Assembly: GCF_026210795.1 (NCBI RefSeq) | Contig: NC_089431.1 | Location: 1,302,001-1,366,000, forward strand | Direction of reading: 5' to 3' | DNA length: 64,000 nt | Source of the DNA: Rhizophagus irregularis | Taxonomy: Eukaryota; Glomeromycota; Glomeromycetes; Glomerales; Glomeraceae | Shown: in pieces, positions 25,228 to 37,700 of the stretch | Layout of the letters: the number at the start of each line of letters is the position of its first letter | Position numbering within the stretch: the stretch's first letter is position 1 | Made by a program: the position numbers and the translations under genes | Notes under the pieces: generated by a model | What the model was told of the DNA's origin: nothing | Seen by the model: only the letters and a program-made list of their open reading frames with translations | Databases searched by the model: none

Positions 25228-25908
25228 TATCTATTCGCAATTATTTGGATGAGATGAACTTTACATCATTTTACGTCTTGACAAAGTCAGACATTCATCT
25301 CTTGCACAGTCAAAATCAAATATTAAAATGGATCATTTTCTTTATTTAATTCCTTTGCAAAATTAACAGTTTAAAGTGTTAATTAGGCTAAAACTTCAAC
25401 GAATAAGACATATTTTACACAATAAATTTACAGTATATTATCTGATCTAATCATATCCAGTTTCGCTTTTATCAATGTTTCAGAAAACATGCCATTTTTG
25501 CCTCATTTTTTCTTACTGGACCAGTGATATTCCCTGTAAAAATTTCCATATATATATATATATTTCACCATGTAGTTGTAAAAAAAAAATATTATTCAAC
25601 GATCTTGATGTATTTTAAATTTGAGCAGTAGTAGAACAGGCTAGTATTTCAGCATCACTCTCATTATGCTAATATGATTGCTGCACGTGATTCAAAATTG
25701 CCAATGATATCTCCACACATGATTTGAAAATTAAGCTATGGTACCACTGAGGCGAAAATTTTTTATCAATGAGCAATGACATGACCACAAGACTTAATAC
25801 TTTCAAAGAAGCATGCTATAATGAATTTGGCTTAATGGGACGATCCATCAAATTACTCTTTGGCCCTTCTTGTGCGAGTTATTCAACCGTTTTCACAAAT
25901 GGTATAAC
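25228..25908. other. Intergenic
   Basis: No gene seen; an (AT)n run lies at 25549-25562. Confidence 0.5.
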
Positions 25909-27119
25909 TCATTGCGCACGATGATGATCTTCACAATCGATATAACCTTGCTTATCGAATAATATTTCTTGACGAGTTTTCCGCATACGATACAAAGTTT
26001 TCTATTAAAAAAAAAAATGAGTGAATTTCCCAAAACTATAAAATACAGTCACTGAATCACAAAGATATCTAACCTCAACACGCAGCAAAGAAATGATCAG
26101 TTGCTCTATAACGGGCAAATTATTGATTGATGAAGGTAACTTAACCTTCTTAAACGCCAGATACCCTGTGTTTTCCAATCTAATCCGTATACGTTGTAAT
26201 TATAATCTAAAATCAAATAAATGGGAGATATTATAAGAATGCATCGAAAAAAATTATGATTTAAATTAAACTTACTGGATGAATGAACTCCGATAGTGAA
26301 ACTTATCCGGATCTACACCGTTATTTTCTATTCCTTCGTTTATCAACACATCCCGTAACGCGACTGCTAGGTCCACTTTATCAATCCATTTTTTGGATTT
26401 CGGGGCTGAGGGAAGACCACCAGATCTCAAACTAATTAACATTTCAAATTGATCATGACTGACTCTGAAATCCAATTTTTGTCCAATTAAGCTTCTATCA
26501 GTGGGCATCTTCATTTGATTTTTGCGTAGAACCTTTAAAAGATTAAAATTATTAAAATTTCAAAAAAAAAATAAAAATAAAAATTATGTTACAATTACCC
26601 AAATCTTGTTCGACATCATCATCATCCTCTTCTTCTTCATTGTTACTCTTTGTTTTTATTGTTCTTTTTGGCATATCTCTGTGAGTAACCGATGTGTTTG
26701 TGATTTTTGCGTAGAATCTATTTTAAAAGATTAAAAGTAATTCAAATTGACCAAAAATTCAATATATATATTATCCAATCTTGTTTACCTTTATCACCAC
26801 CTTCAGCATCTTCAGTGCTCCTTGTTATTTTTGAGATGTCTTTGTGAGTTGATGGTTCTTTGTGAGTTGATGATTCAAGTGGAGGGTCTTTTTCTGAAAA
26901 TTTTAAATAAAAAAGTCATTTATTTCAGAATTTCCAATTATCCATGAAATTATCACAATTACCTATAATTTCTGGTGCATCGTCATTACCATAATCATCA
27001 TCCTCAATAATAATCTCTGTGTTGTTTTTGTGTGTCTTTGATGATGACGAATTCGAATTCTTACTACTCACTTTCGAGTTTCTTGTATTTTCACGCATTG
27101 GTGTTTGTTTATTTGACAC
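25909..27119 (-). pseudogene. Decayed multi-exon gene of unknown family
   Basis: Apparent exons (minus): 26963-27119, 26789-26893, about 26610-26730, 26276-26532, 26074-26179, 25909-26001. The N-terminal exons are Ser/Thr/Lys- and acidic-rich (EIIIEDDDYGNDDAPE; repeated STHKEPSTHKD; EEEEDDDDVEQDL). The main exon reads LDFRVSHDQFEMLISLRSGG...KWIDKVDLAVALRDVL and continues, through plausible introns, to a C terminus with LLRVEKTLYRMRKTRQEILF. The two small middle exons do not stay in one frame with their neighbours, so the gene looks broken. The family is not recognised; neighbouring transposase debris suggests it may belong to a repeat. Confidence 0.45.
26518..26790 (-). repeat. Tandem duplication of a small exon with its intron
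   Basis: The block ttttgcgtagaa...ttttaaaagattaaaa...aatcttg occurs at about 26518-26612 and again at about 26700-26786. Each copy spans the 5' end of a small exon and the intron before it. A shorter duplication (ctttgtgagttgatg, twice) lies at about 26842-26870 and encodes THKEPSTHK. Confidence 0.6.
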
Positions 27120-27580
27120 ATTATCTCCTGACAGACTCCTGTTACTTGGCTTATATCAAGAACAAATAGGTCATGGGCATGAGCTTTGACTTCTTCTTCT
27201 ATCACATAATTTGTAAATAATTTACTCAATCTCATCTGAATTCACTTCGCTCTCCAAATCGTATTAATTCAATGTCATGCAATTGCCTAAAGAATTCAGC
27301 CGATCAACAAAGTATTACTAGCCAATCCAAAGCTTTATTTATGTCAATCACATGCAACCCGGGGGTTCTTCTAATGATTGCAGGCTCGGGTCAAATTACA
27401 TTCAGAGGCATTAGCCTAACTATCTGAATCCAATTTTGATCGAATTAGGGCCGAAAAGAGACTATGGTTCGGCTAGAATTATGGCAGCTTAAAAATCAAG
27501 GACTTACTATTGGTATTGTACACTGGAAATTGAATTTTATTTTTCTTCTGATTGGAAGTTCTTAATTGCCTGTTTAGTAT
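27120..27580. other. Spacer between decayed gene and transposase remnant
   Basis: No gene recognised. Less A+T-rich than the surroundings (for example 27355-27480), suggesting older non-host sequence. Confidence 0.4.
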
Positions 27581-28945
27581 TTAATTCTCCAACAAGTAAT
27601 TATTTTTGCAATCAATCATTTCTAAATATTGATTCATTTCTTCTAAGGACTTATCCGAAACATTTTCAATAGGTGAAAACTGTTGTAAAAGGAGATCAGT
27701 ACCCTCTTGATCCCCTTGACCTGCCATTTCTTGTGCAATTAAAGCTTGTTGAATACTATCATAATCATCATCATTAACGGTAAAATTTCAGTTATTGACA
27801 ATTGCTTCTACTTTTACTGAATTCCAAGCTTGTGCAATATATTCCATAGCTTCTTTGACGTTAATTTTGTTGCTATATTAGAATTTTTTTAAACTGATAT
27901 AAATATAGTAACAAAAATGAAAATTACAATAACTTGAATACCTTTTTAAATCCACATTTGTTTCAAACTGATGAATAATATGTCGTATGTAATGTTGTTA
28001 CGTTTAATTATTTGATTTTCATGTTCATCAGGATTAAATGAAATGAAGCGTTATTAAAAATTTTTCGATTTTGTGCTTAAAATTCGTTATTATGATGATC
28101 AAGCCATTCACCAAAAATATCACTTCGTATCCAGGCATTGGAATTAGCATAATAAGAACGTGGAAGAGAATTTCTATTGACTCGATAAAAACATCTAGGG
28201 TTCTTTGAAGAACCAATTACAAGTGGGTTTGTGAGTACCAATAGCATTTGTTGCTAAAAGAACAGTAATGCAAGTTTTTATCCTAAAAACAATTTAATTA
28301 AATAAATAATAAATATACAATGAAATTTATAGTTAAAAAATTAATTAATTTGCTCACCAGTTTGGTACCTGGAGTGGTTGCTGATGCAAGAGTTTGATTA
28401 GGTGCCATACGAAAAAGAGACCAGTTCATCTGCATTGAATATGTTATTAAGTGTATAATCTTACAAAATTGATTACAACTTTCTCCTTTTCTCAAAAAGA
28501 GTTTCTAATGGCGCGCTATTTGTTTCACCATGTAAGCGATAGCAACGAATATTATTGCGTCTCTTATCAAAATAATATATTTTCATGTAGTGTTTCGATC
28601 CGGATAAAACCTCAAATATTTTAACGTGGGATTATAATTAAAAAAGGTTACAAATTTCGGCTTTGAGTGGACTATAATTTCGGCCAGAATTAAAATAATA
28701 TTATTCCATAAATTTTTATTAATTTTGGTGGTCCCAGCCTAAATTAACCGAGCCGGTATCCGGATAAAAACCGGATAAAACCGCTACGGATCGAAACTCT
28801 ATTTTCATGTGTAATGTTAAATTCCTGTGCAAAATAAAAGCCTTCTCTTTAATCAATTCTGAAACTGAAAGATTATTAGCATTTGCATTTTCACAACCCA
28901 TAACTCCAACGTCTTTTCAACTTGTGAGTATTTGGATTGTAACAG
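27581..28945 (-). pseudogene. Tigger/pogo-type (DDE_1) transposase remnant
   Basis: Reading the minus strand from about 28945: SQVEKTLELWVVKMQ and SVSELIKEKAFILHRNL (Tc5/CENP-B-type helix-turn-helix), YRLHGETNSAPLETLF (28555-28500), FNADE with FRMAPNQTLASATTPGTK (28450-28345), KTCITVLLATNAIGTHKP (28300-28245), LVIGSSKNPR, then SNAWIRSDIFGEWLDHHN (28150-28090) and RHIIHQFETNVDLKR. After an intron (about 27868-27945) come INVKEAMEYIAQAWNSV and a C-terminal tail ending at 27581. These are the blocks of DDE_1 transposases in order. Several frameshifts and stops separate them, and a 211-bp MITE interrupts the N-terminal part. Terminal inverted repeats of the parent element were not found. Confidence 0.8.
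28589..28799. mobile_element. 211-bp MITE nested in the Tigger-like transposase
   Basis: Ends agtGTTTCGATCCG and its inverse CGGATCGAAAC (11 bp matching), flanked by an 11-bp direct repeat tattttcatgt at 28578-28588 and 28800-28810. Leaving out the element and one repeat copy restores a continuous transposase reading (LHMKIYYFDKRR). A duplication of 9-11 bp points to a Mutator-like source; no coding sequence is inside. Confidence 0.8.
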
Positions 28946-29591
28946 AAATAATAATCTTTATTTAATATATATTTTGTTATTGTTTTAAAATTATTGTTTT
29001 AGATCATTTTGGTGTTTTTGTGATTTTTTAGTTTTAAAGTGGAACTCATGTGATTTGTATTTTTTGTCCGACCATAAAAATTTACTTCAAACCATTTTAT
29101 ACATACATTCTTTATTTGAAAAATATTATTAAATTTTAACGCATCTTTTTTATTTCTAGCTGACGTGAAAAAATCGGAACTCCATAAATTCAATAAATTA
29201 TAAATTATAGAGAAAAAAAAAAGAAAATAGAAGAAACGTTAGTACGTTGAAGTCGGATCCTAAAGTATTAGAGAAAGTCAGAGGGAAACGCGAAAAGAAA
29301 AATGCTTCAATAAAACTTGAATATAATTTCATTAATTTTTAGTATTTATCAAGGATGGAAAGAGTTTATTTCTTTCATATATTAATTAACAAATAAAAGA
29401 ATATTTTTTCCAAAGAAATAAAAATAAGATCCTTAAGGGATAATTAATTAATCTATGGGGAATTGGCATTGTTTCAATAATTTAACTTATTTTTAAGTAC
29501 TATATATATACACAGTATATTATATATGTACTCACATATACTAATACAATGTATAGTGTATTTCAATATTTTATCACTTTTCTATATAGCT
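28946..29591. other. Intergenic
   Basis: No gene seen. Lies between the transposase remnant and the 3' end of the transporter gene; (TA)n runs occur near 29500-29525. Confidence 0.5.
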
Positions 29592-31300
29592 CTAAAAGTT
29601 TACACAAAGAAATCCACCAACTATCATAAAAACCCCAAGCCAATATTCTTTACTCATTACAAGTCCTTTGAAAAATATATCACCAATTAACGCTATAGGT
29701 ATCGTCAAACTTAATCCAAGTGTAGCAGTCAGTGGAGATGTTAGCAAAACAGCTAGAAGCCAAAGATAATCTGATAAGAAGGTGCCTATTAATGCATTAA
29801 TTGCAATCATTGTCCATATTGTAATATTTGGTGGAAGTTCAAATTGTTCTAATCCAGTAAAATGTAGCAACGGAAATATCGGCGAAAGTAAAATTACATT
29901 AAATATCCCAACAAATCCAAAGAATAATGGCATATTAACATGAGATTCATTTTGGATACGTAACTTCAACAAAATTGTATAGCATCCATAAAAAAAAGCT
30001 CCCATTAGAGCAAGAAGATTGCCAAATAATGGATTAGTAGGAATATCATCACCAGGTTCATCAGAACTGAATTCATCTCCATTCGAGATTAAGAAAACAC
30101 CAAAAATGCTAAAAAGTAAAGTTAATTGAATGAGTATAATAATTTAGCTAATATAAAAATTTAAATTTACCTTATAAGAACTGCTGCTAATTTAATTAAT
30201 GTAAACTTTTCAACTCCAAAAAGAGAACCAATAATTAAAGTGAACAATCCTGTAGCAGAAGAGGTTAAAAATCAAAATCAAAGTTGAAACATTTTAAGGA
30301 TTTTATATTTAATCGTAATTACAAACCTGATGTTGAAGATAAGATTGTGCTACTTGCAACAGACGTATACGCGATAGATGCATTGGTACTCCAGTTAGCT
30401 AAGTATCATTTTAATTAATTATATAGGATTTAAAACAGGCGGATTTTTTAAAAGAATAACAATACCTGCAAACCATAAAATACAAAAGGTAAATCCCAAT
30501 TCGGCAACCTATAAACACAATTTTTTTAGTATTCAAAGTAAAACGGCTATTTACACTACATATGTAAAATCTATAATTCAAAAATCAATACTTGTCGAGT
30601 TGTCAACTTTTCCTCATCATGCATGGACGAAAGCACATCATGAGGGTCAATATGAGGATGATTATCTAATGTTTTACGATGAGATGTTAGTTGTGATCAT
30701 ACAAAAAAAGAATTATCACTAGTTAGTACTAATCCGACTTCACTATTATTATGAGATAATGTGGGTTGCAACATAATGTTTTCTTGAGATTCCTGATATA
30801 TCAAAAAACAAAGGACTTAGTCATTAAATCATTAAACAAAGCAACTTAGAAGTTTAAAAACTTACATTCATACCATCATTTGAATTCAATGAACGTTCAC
30901 TTGACGAACGTGACAAAACATCATACAACGCAGTGTTAAAATTCGTCATTCTGTGGTAATAATGAGTATTAGAAGTGTTTTTAAGTTTTAAAATAAACAA
31001 AGCTTAGAAATATATACCTTTGTTTGTCTATATGCCGTTTCTTATTACAAATAAAATATAGTAAATATAATGAAAAAGAAGCTGTACATGTATATGTGAT
31101 AATGAATGGCTTGTTATACTTTTGATTTGCAAATATATTCTAAAATAAAATAAAAAAATTTATTTCAAAGTTTCGTCGAAGAACTAAATAACGATTACGA
31201 AACTTACGTTCATCAAAAACGAAGATCCGACCCAAATAAATACTACGCAAAGTAATGTGAGAATGCCAATGGCATAACGATGCCGCTCTGTAAAATACAT
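29592..31300 (-). CDS. SLC35F5-like membrane transporter (drug/metabolite transporter family)
   Basis: Eight exons (minus): 31208-31300, 31018-31139, 30866-30950, 30592-30792, 30466-30508, 30327-30398, 30171-30249, 29592-30108; all junction phases agree, 404 codons. Ten hydrophobic segments are expected in this family; clear ones include IGILTLLCVVFIWVGSSFLM (exon 1), FIITYTCTASFSLYLLYFI (exon 2), LGFTFCILWFA (exon 5) and the C-terminal block with ATLGLSLTIPIALIGDIFF. A hydrophilic loop with Ser-rich and DDPHD-like sequence spans exons 3-4. Relatives are yeast vacuolar YML018C and animal SLC35F5; the substrate is not known. Exon 4 contains an in-frame TGA near 30702, which could lie inside an unrecognised 54- or 78-bp intron ending in ttag at about 30680. 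Head-to-head with NDUFA12 at 193 bp. Confidence 0.85.
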
Positions 31301-31493
31301 TTCAGACGTAAAAAATATCTAAAGTTTCGAACTCAGAATGCGAGTAGCTTTAAACATTGATAGCCAATCAATATGGATTGATAAAAATAAAACGACTAAT
31401 ATAGTATGAATGGTTGTGATTACTTTTTTTGGTATGTAAGAATAATTTGCGTTTCATTTCTTTATAACTGAAATTTAACCGATTTAACTGAAC
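31301..31493. promoter_or_regulatory. Short divergent promoter region (transporter / NDUFA12)
   Basis: Only 193 bp separate the start codons of two outward-facing genes, so both promoters must lie here or overlap the 5' ends. No TATA box can be assigned with confidence. Confidence 0.45.
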
Positions 31494-32204
31494 ATGTCTT
31501 ATCCTACTCGAACTATTAAGAACTTCCTTAAAATAGGCCCCAAAGAATATTTGAGACAATTATTGTATATTGGAGACACTAAGGCTGGGAAACTTGTTGG
31601 AACAGATAAGTATGGAAATAAATATTACGAAGATAAAGAAGAATTTTTCGGTACGTCTTGTTTTATTTTAATAAAAGACTCTTGTTGAATATGCCTGTAT
31701 ATATTCGACTTCAATCTGAAGTTAGAAAGTATTAATAACCAAATTTTACGGAATAAACTCAATATATATTTGAAACAAATCTAAATGTTTGTTTTATACT
31801 TTATTCGCTGCTTCGGACGAGTTTCTTAATAACTCTTTTTTTTTTCTTTTAACAAAGGTCGAGATCGATGGGTAGATTATGCTGAACACTATGGTGATGC
31901 TAGCCAAATTCCCTCTCAATGGTAGGTAATTTTTTATCAATTTTATCTATTTGAATCGTTCACGTTTTTGAATATTTAAAAGCGGGCGCTTTGAGATTTA
32001 TTTCAATATTGATTTGTATAACATAGGCATGCCTGGATGCATAAGATTGTGGAGCATCCTCCCACTATTGATCCTCCGCCGAGCCCAAAGTTTCTTTCCC
32101 CTCATACTGAAAATGTTACAGGAACCCGTAAAGCTTTTAGAACATATAATACAACAGCTCCTAAAATTCTTGCTTGGGAACCAAAAGTTAATCGCAGAGA
32201 ATAA
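31494..32204 (+). CDS. NDUFA12: NADH dehydrogenase (complex I) accessory subunit NDUFA12/B17.2
   Basis: Exons 31494-31650, 31858-31921, 32027-32204; 132 residues, phases 1 and 2. The sequence follows the family along its whole length: GDTKAGKLVGTDKYGNKYYE, then RDRWVDYAE, IPSQWHAWMHKIVEHPP and the C-terminal TAPKILAWEPK. A supernumerary subunit of mitochondrial complex I on the matrix side, needed for assembly of the peripheral arm. Human protein is 145 residues, so length is normal. No cleavable presequence is evident, as usual for this subunit. Confidence 0.95.
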
Positions 32205-32857
32205 TATAAATATTTTTAAACCTCTTATTTATTTTATTTCATTAGTTTTTATTTTATTTTATTTTTTTTGATTTGAACAAAATAGATTATTATAATGTTT
32301 TACAAACAATATAATCAAGAATTATAATCAACATCTAATGACCATCTAAAATTAGTAAGAAATCAATAAAAACTATAATTGCTTTGTGTTCTGATACAGA
32401 AAGATGAGATGCAAATCCGATTACCTTATTTCATCATTATGTGTAAAAACTTGCCTTGAAAAGTTAGAGAATGAATGTTTTAGCTATATGCTGTGATGAG
32501 CAAATGTCCTGTGCAAGGGCGTGAAAAGAATTTAAAAAAGTATATATAGCTTTAAAAAAATTCGTTTTTTTATATTGATTATACGGTTTATACCTGTATC
32601 CTGATGTCATAATACCCCTTGATTCAACTAAACAGTTTCCTCATATAAAGGCTATTGTTTCACAAGTAATTCAGCCGATACTCCTTAATAGAGTAAATCT
32701 CTTAGTCCCGAAATAAAAAATTTCTGCGTTCTTACATATAACGTGGATATTAACTTTCAACAAAGAATAAATAAATTGCTACTACTTTGATTTTTCCGGA
32801 TTTTTTTAAATCTAAATTTCTATTACCTTGTGCAAATTTGATTAACTAGAAATTACA
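32205..32857. other. Intergenic, NDUFA12 3' flank and Rab7 5' flank
   Basis: T-rich tract straight after the NDUFA12 stop; no gene seen. Confidence 0.5.
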
Positions 32858-34038
32858 ATGGCTTCCCGTAAGAAAGTTCTTTTGAAAGTATGTTTCTTTC
32901 CAAGTTGATTTCATAATAATTTTTGCTTCTCAAATATGAGTGCTAATAATTTTTTAATATTTTTATTTTTTTCCATAAAAGGTTATTATCTTGGGCGATA
33001 GCGGGTATGTTTGTTTAAACAACTAGTTTACCTAATTTTGAGGACAAATTATAGATCCTGTACTATATAATTTTTTATTTTCAGTTTTTATTTCTTAAAA
33101 TAAGATCTATCCCAAAAATACTGGACACCGAAATATTGTTAGATTTAGAATATTTTTTTTCGAAGTTTATCGTGAATATTGAATTTTAATTAATATATAT
33201 GCATTTGTTTATTTGCCATTAAACAGTGTTGGCAAGACATCATTAATGAATCAATATGTAAATAAGAAATTCAGTACTCAATATAAGGCTACTATCGGTG
33301 CTGATTTTTTGACTAAGGAAGTGATGGTTGATGACCGTCTTGTGACAATGCAGGTTCGGACAAGATTATCTTTTATTTAATAATTTACTGAATACTGAAA
33401 TTGTAGAGATCAAAATCTTACTACTATTTGTTTTTAAAGATTTGGGATACTGCTGGACAAGAACGTTTTCAATCTCTGGGGGTTGCATTTTACCGTGGAG
33501 CTGATTGCTGTGTTCTAGTGTATGATGTTAACAACAACAAGAGTTTTGAAACGTTGGATAGCTGGAGAGATGAATTCTTAATTCAAGCTTCTCCACGAGA
33601 CCCTGAAAATTTTCCATTTGTTGTCTTGGGTAACAAAATCGATATGGAAGAATCAAAGAGAGCGGTATTTTTAAATTTTATTTGTCTTAGACCGTGATTC
33701 TTTCCGGTTTAATAATAATTTTTATGATTATTTAGGTATCTCAAAAACGGGCCATGACTTGGTGTCAATCCAAAGGCAACATTCCTTACTTTGAAACAAG
33801 TGCTAAAGAAGCAATTAACGTAGAAAATGCATTTCAGACTATTGCGAAAAATGCTTTACAACAGGAGACCGATGCAGACTTGTATGCATTTTATAAAGAT
33901 CATTAATTCATTATAAATGTTTTCAATTTTTTTATTAATTTATTATCTTTTTTTTTTCCTTGAAAAAGTTATAATGACTTTCCGGATCCAATTAAGATTG
34001 ACAATGATACATCCAAATACGATTCTTGTGGATGCTAA
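32858..34038 (+). CDS. YPT7: Rab7/Ypt7 small GTPase
   Basis: Exons 32858-32887, 32982-33004, 33227-33353, 33440-33664, 33736-33881, 33969-34038; 206 residues. G1 GDSGVGKTS (split by the second intron), effector region [14 protein letters not shown] (the Rab7 signature), G3 WDTAGQER, G4 NKID, G5 ETSAK. C terminus YDSCGC with a CxC double-prenylation motif. Controls late endosome/vacuole identity and fusion, including fusion of autophagosomes with the vacuole, acting with HOPS. Length matches the usual 205-208. The downstream neighbour on the same strand is ATG16. Confidence 0.97.
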
Positions 34039-34758
34039 GAAAGATTCTTCTGTGGCCTTCAGTTATAAATTTTTAGCCGAAGGAGTATGGTTGGACAATT
34101 TAAATTAAAACAAGGATGCTGTTTTTAGGACAATGAAACTTCTTATTTCTTTTATTTTTTCATTGAACTATATATGTCATCAAGTTTCAAACAGTGTTTC
34201 TCTTTATTTTATTATTTCATCTTTATATTATTACTTCTCATTCCTTATTATGATATTACTGGACATTTATAATAGGAGTGAAGAATTAAGGTAACATTAT
34301 GCACATACACACTTTATTTTTGTACAATTATCAATTTGATCTTCTGGTATTTCTATTTTATTTTATTAACTATTGTAACTTGGATGTTTTATTTGGTTTT
34401 AGTGTTGTATTGGTTGTGGGTTAAATAAAAAAATTTCATAATACTACGTTATATGTGAATGATATTTTGACTTTATTATAATGTTATTATTCAGTTGATT
34501 CGATATTTTATGAGACATCCAATATTGAAATCAGTATTGGTAGCATTAATTCCTATTGGTCACTGCAGTATTCGACCAGTTATGTCCCTAATTATTCGTT
34601 AAACCGTAAAATTGTAACTTACCGGATTCCTGGAGTTATGGTTGTGTAATAAATAAGCAGGTTACACGACATCATGATTTTATCATGTGATACTAAAAAC
34701 ATTACAAAAGTTACGTTTCTGTTGCTAATGTTAAATACTACTCCGTATTTCTATAATA
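34039..34758. other. Intergenic between Rab7 and ATG16
   Basis: Contains the Rab7 3' region and the ATG16 5' region; no other gene. Confidence 0.6.
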
Positions 34759-37700
34759 ATGTCAACTTTCTCACCTACAGGCGCTTCGGCTAATAGTACT
34801 CCTGCTGGTAACTGGCAAGGTGACTTGCTCGTTAAGCTACTGGTGAGAGATAGACGAGAAAAAGCATTTACGGATTTTGTTGAGTCTTGTAAGTTCCTTT
34901 AAGCAAACAACTAGATTGGTATTTTTGGGTGAAAGGGACTGGTTAGATCTAATTCCGGCCCATTTAAGAAATATTAAACAGGCTGGTCTTATTTCTAACC
35001 CGATCCAGAAGAATAAGTGTTAATGGAGTTTATGTTAATGGTGTTCTTGTTTGCAATTTCTTATATTCGGATACCAACTTTTACGTGAAAAGTCGATATT
35101 CTAACGAACTAAATTATTTTAATTAATTTAATTTACTTTCTATGTTCAATTTCTATCGAATATCTAGATAATTCTCTCGTTCAGAAACTTGGAAAATTCG
35201 CGGAAAGAAATACAGCATTGGAGTTATCAGAAAAGTCTGCAACAGAAAAACATACAAACCTATTACGTGAAGTAGACATTTTAAGAGAGCAAGGGTAATT
35301 GATCTTTTTGCCAGCTATAAGTTGTTATTAATTATTTATGAACATTATACGAGTTTAAATAATTTATTTATTAAAATTGAATAATAAATATTATTTTTAC
35401 CTTTGACAACCTAAGGAGTCCATCAAATCAAAAGAAAACTGCGGAATTAGAACAGCAAATACAAGCTCTCAAAGAAGAACTCGCAGATTTGTATAAAACG
35501 CGAGGACAAAATGCTCAGCGTTTATTAGATATGAATGACGTTTTACGAAGTCATGAAGAAGCAGCAAAGAAGAATCAAGAGGAGTATGTTGGATTTTTTA
35601 TTTATAAGATTAGTTGAAAAGATAAAATAAGTTTTGGTAAATTGTATATTTTATATCTAGAATTCGAAGATTAGCGGAGTTAAATCAAGCTTTATCCGCT
35701 AAAGTGGACCTTCATCCTCAAGCTATTCGTGAAAAAGAAGTTACAATACAGGTAAAATTAAAGATTATTATTGTATGTTATTTGATGAAGCAATTTGTTA
35801 ATTCATTTCTTTGTGTAAATCAGCTGTTGCAAGATGAAAATGCTACTTTGCAATTGGAAATAGGAAAAATTGATGAGCGTATGAAAGATTTAGAAAGAGA
35901 AAATGGTCAACTTTTACAACGTTGGTTGAAAAAGATGAATGAAGAAGCTGAGAAAATGAATGAAGCAAACCAATTTTATGAGAGGTTTGTCCGAAGATAT
36001 TTGGAGATTTGAAGCTTTTATAAGATTAGTAATATTAATTTCATTTAATTGTAGTGCCCTGGAAGTTCATGCTAAAGCTTTAGAATTCCAGAGTGGAGTT
36101 GTAATTGTTGACAAGGAATTTACTCCAATGAACAATGTACCAAAATCAATCACATTTCCAGAAGCTGGTACTGGTACTATAAGGTGGTATAATATCTTTT
36201 AATTTTTGACTTGTCTTTTATGTTGTCCTCGATTTTCACTTGCATAAGTTCCAAATTCAAAGCATCTAAGTATTTTAATTCATTATGTTCTCAATTTAAA
36301 TTTAAATTCGGTTTATTTAATAAGTCATATTAGGCAATTTATTACATAATTCATCAAACAAATTTTGAAATTATAATGTATATACTATTTATTATTATTA
36401 GCATAAACATATTTATTGATTTTATAAATATTTCTTTCGTAAAAAGATTATTTATACAAAATTTTACCATTAGTTCTGTATAAGACGCCAAACTTAAAAA
36501 TATATGCAGGTAAAATCGAGGCACGACAATCGTCATATATGATTTAACCTATCATTTTGCTGACTTTAATATTATTTTGAATAGAACACGCGGCAAAGAC
36601 TTTGGTCCCGTTATAATACCGACGGCCGTGATTAAAAAAATTGTAAACATTTAATTTATTTTATTTTATTATTTAAGAATATTTTCTTGTTATTCAATTT
36701 TAAGGTCCTTTTCTCTATTAGACACCACATGATGGCGAGATACATTCAATTGCTTCGTCTTATGATGGAAGTATGTTTGCCACGGGCAGTGCGGATAAAA
36801 CTATTAAAATTTTTGACTCCACAACAGGTTGGGTAAAATTCACATGCTTGAATTCGTTCTTTGATATATTACCCATATTAACATTTACTATATTCAGGCC
36901 AGGTAAAACAGACGTTGTCGGGATCAATACAGTCTATTATGCATGTTTCTTTTAATAATACAAACGAAATGGTCGCTGGCGCTTCAAATGACAATGCCGC
37001 AAGGTTATGGCATTTAAAAACTGGACGGATAAGGGTTTGTGAATAGTTTTTTGTTTATTGTTATTATAATTAAATGAAAGTTATGTTTAATCCTGGTAAA
37101 AATATTTTTCAATTTCTTAGCTTACTTTAACCGGTCATGTCGGGAAAGTATACTCTGCTAGATTTAACGGAGATTCCACTAAAGTGGTAAGAAACACACC
37201 AAATTTTATGTGTTGTTTTATATGATTATAATTTCATTTAATTTTTATCGTGCTTTCTATTTAACAGATTACAGGCAGTCACGATCGTACAATTAAAGTG
37301 TGGGATCTACAAAAAGGATACTGTACGTGAAATCATTTATTTAAAATTTCAAGTTATATATTCATTTATACTTATTTTATCGAATATTTTAGGCATTCGG
37401 ACTATTTTTTCATTTTCTAGCTGCAATGATGTAGTTCCCCTAGATGATGAAGGGTAAAATTATCTTTAGATTAATGAATTTGTTAATGGAAAATGAAGCT
37501 AATTTTTTTTTTATGTTATATTAGTACGACACTTGTAAGTGGTCATTTGGACAACAATTTACGTTTCTGGGATGTACGATCTGGCAAGGACATTAAGGAA
37601 TTAACTGGAATTCATCTTGGACAAATTACTTCTGTTTCTGTCTCCCCAGGTAAATTCATTGTTTCAATTTCATGATACAGATTTGTTTCATGATATAGAA

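Noticed and set aside
28591-28602. tRNA B-box-like sequence (gtttcgatcc)
   Set aside because: It is the terminal inverted repeat of the MITE, present inverted at the other end; no A box or tRNA fold is nearby, so it is not a SINE or tRNA.
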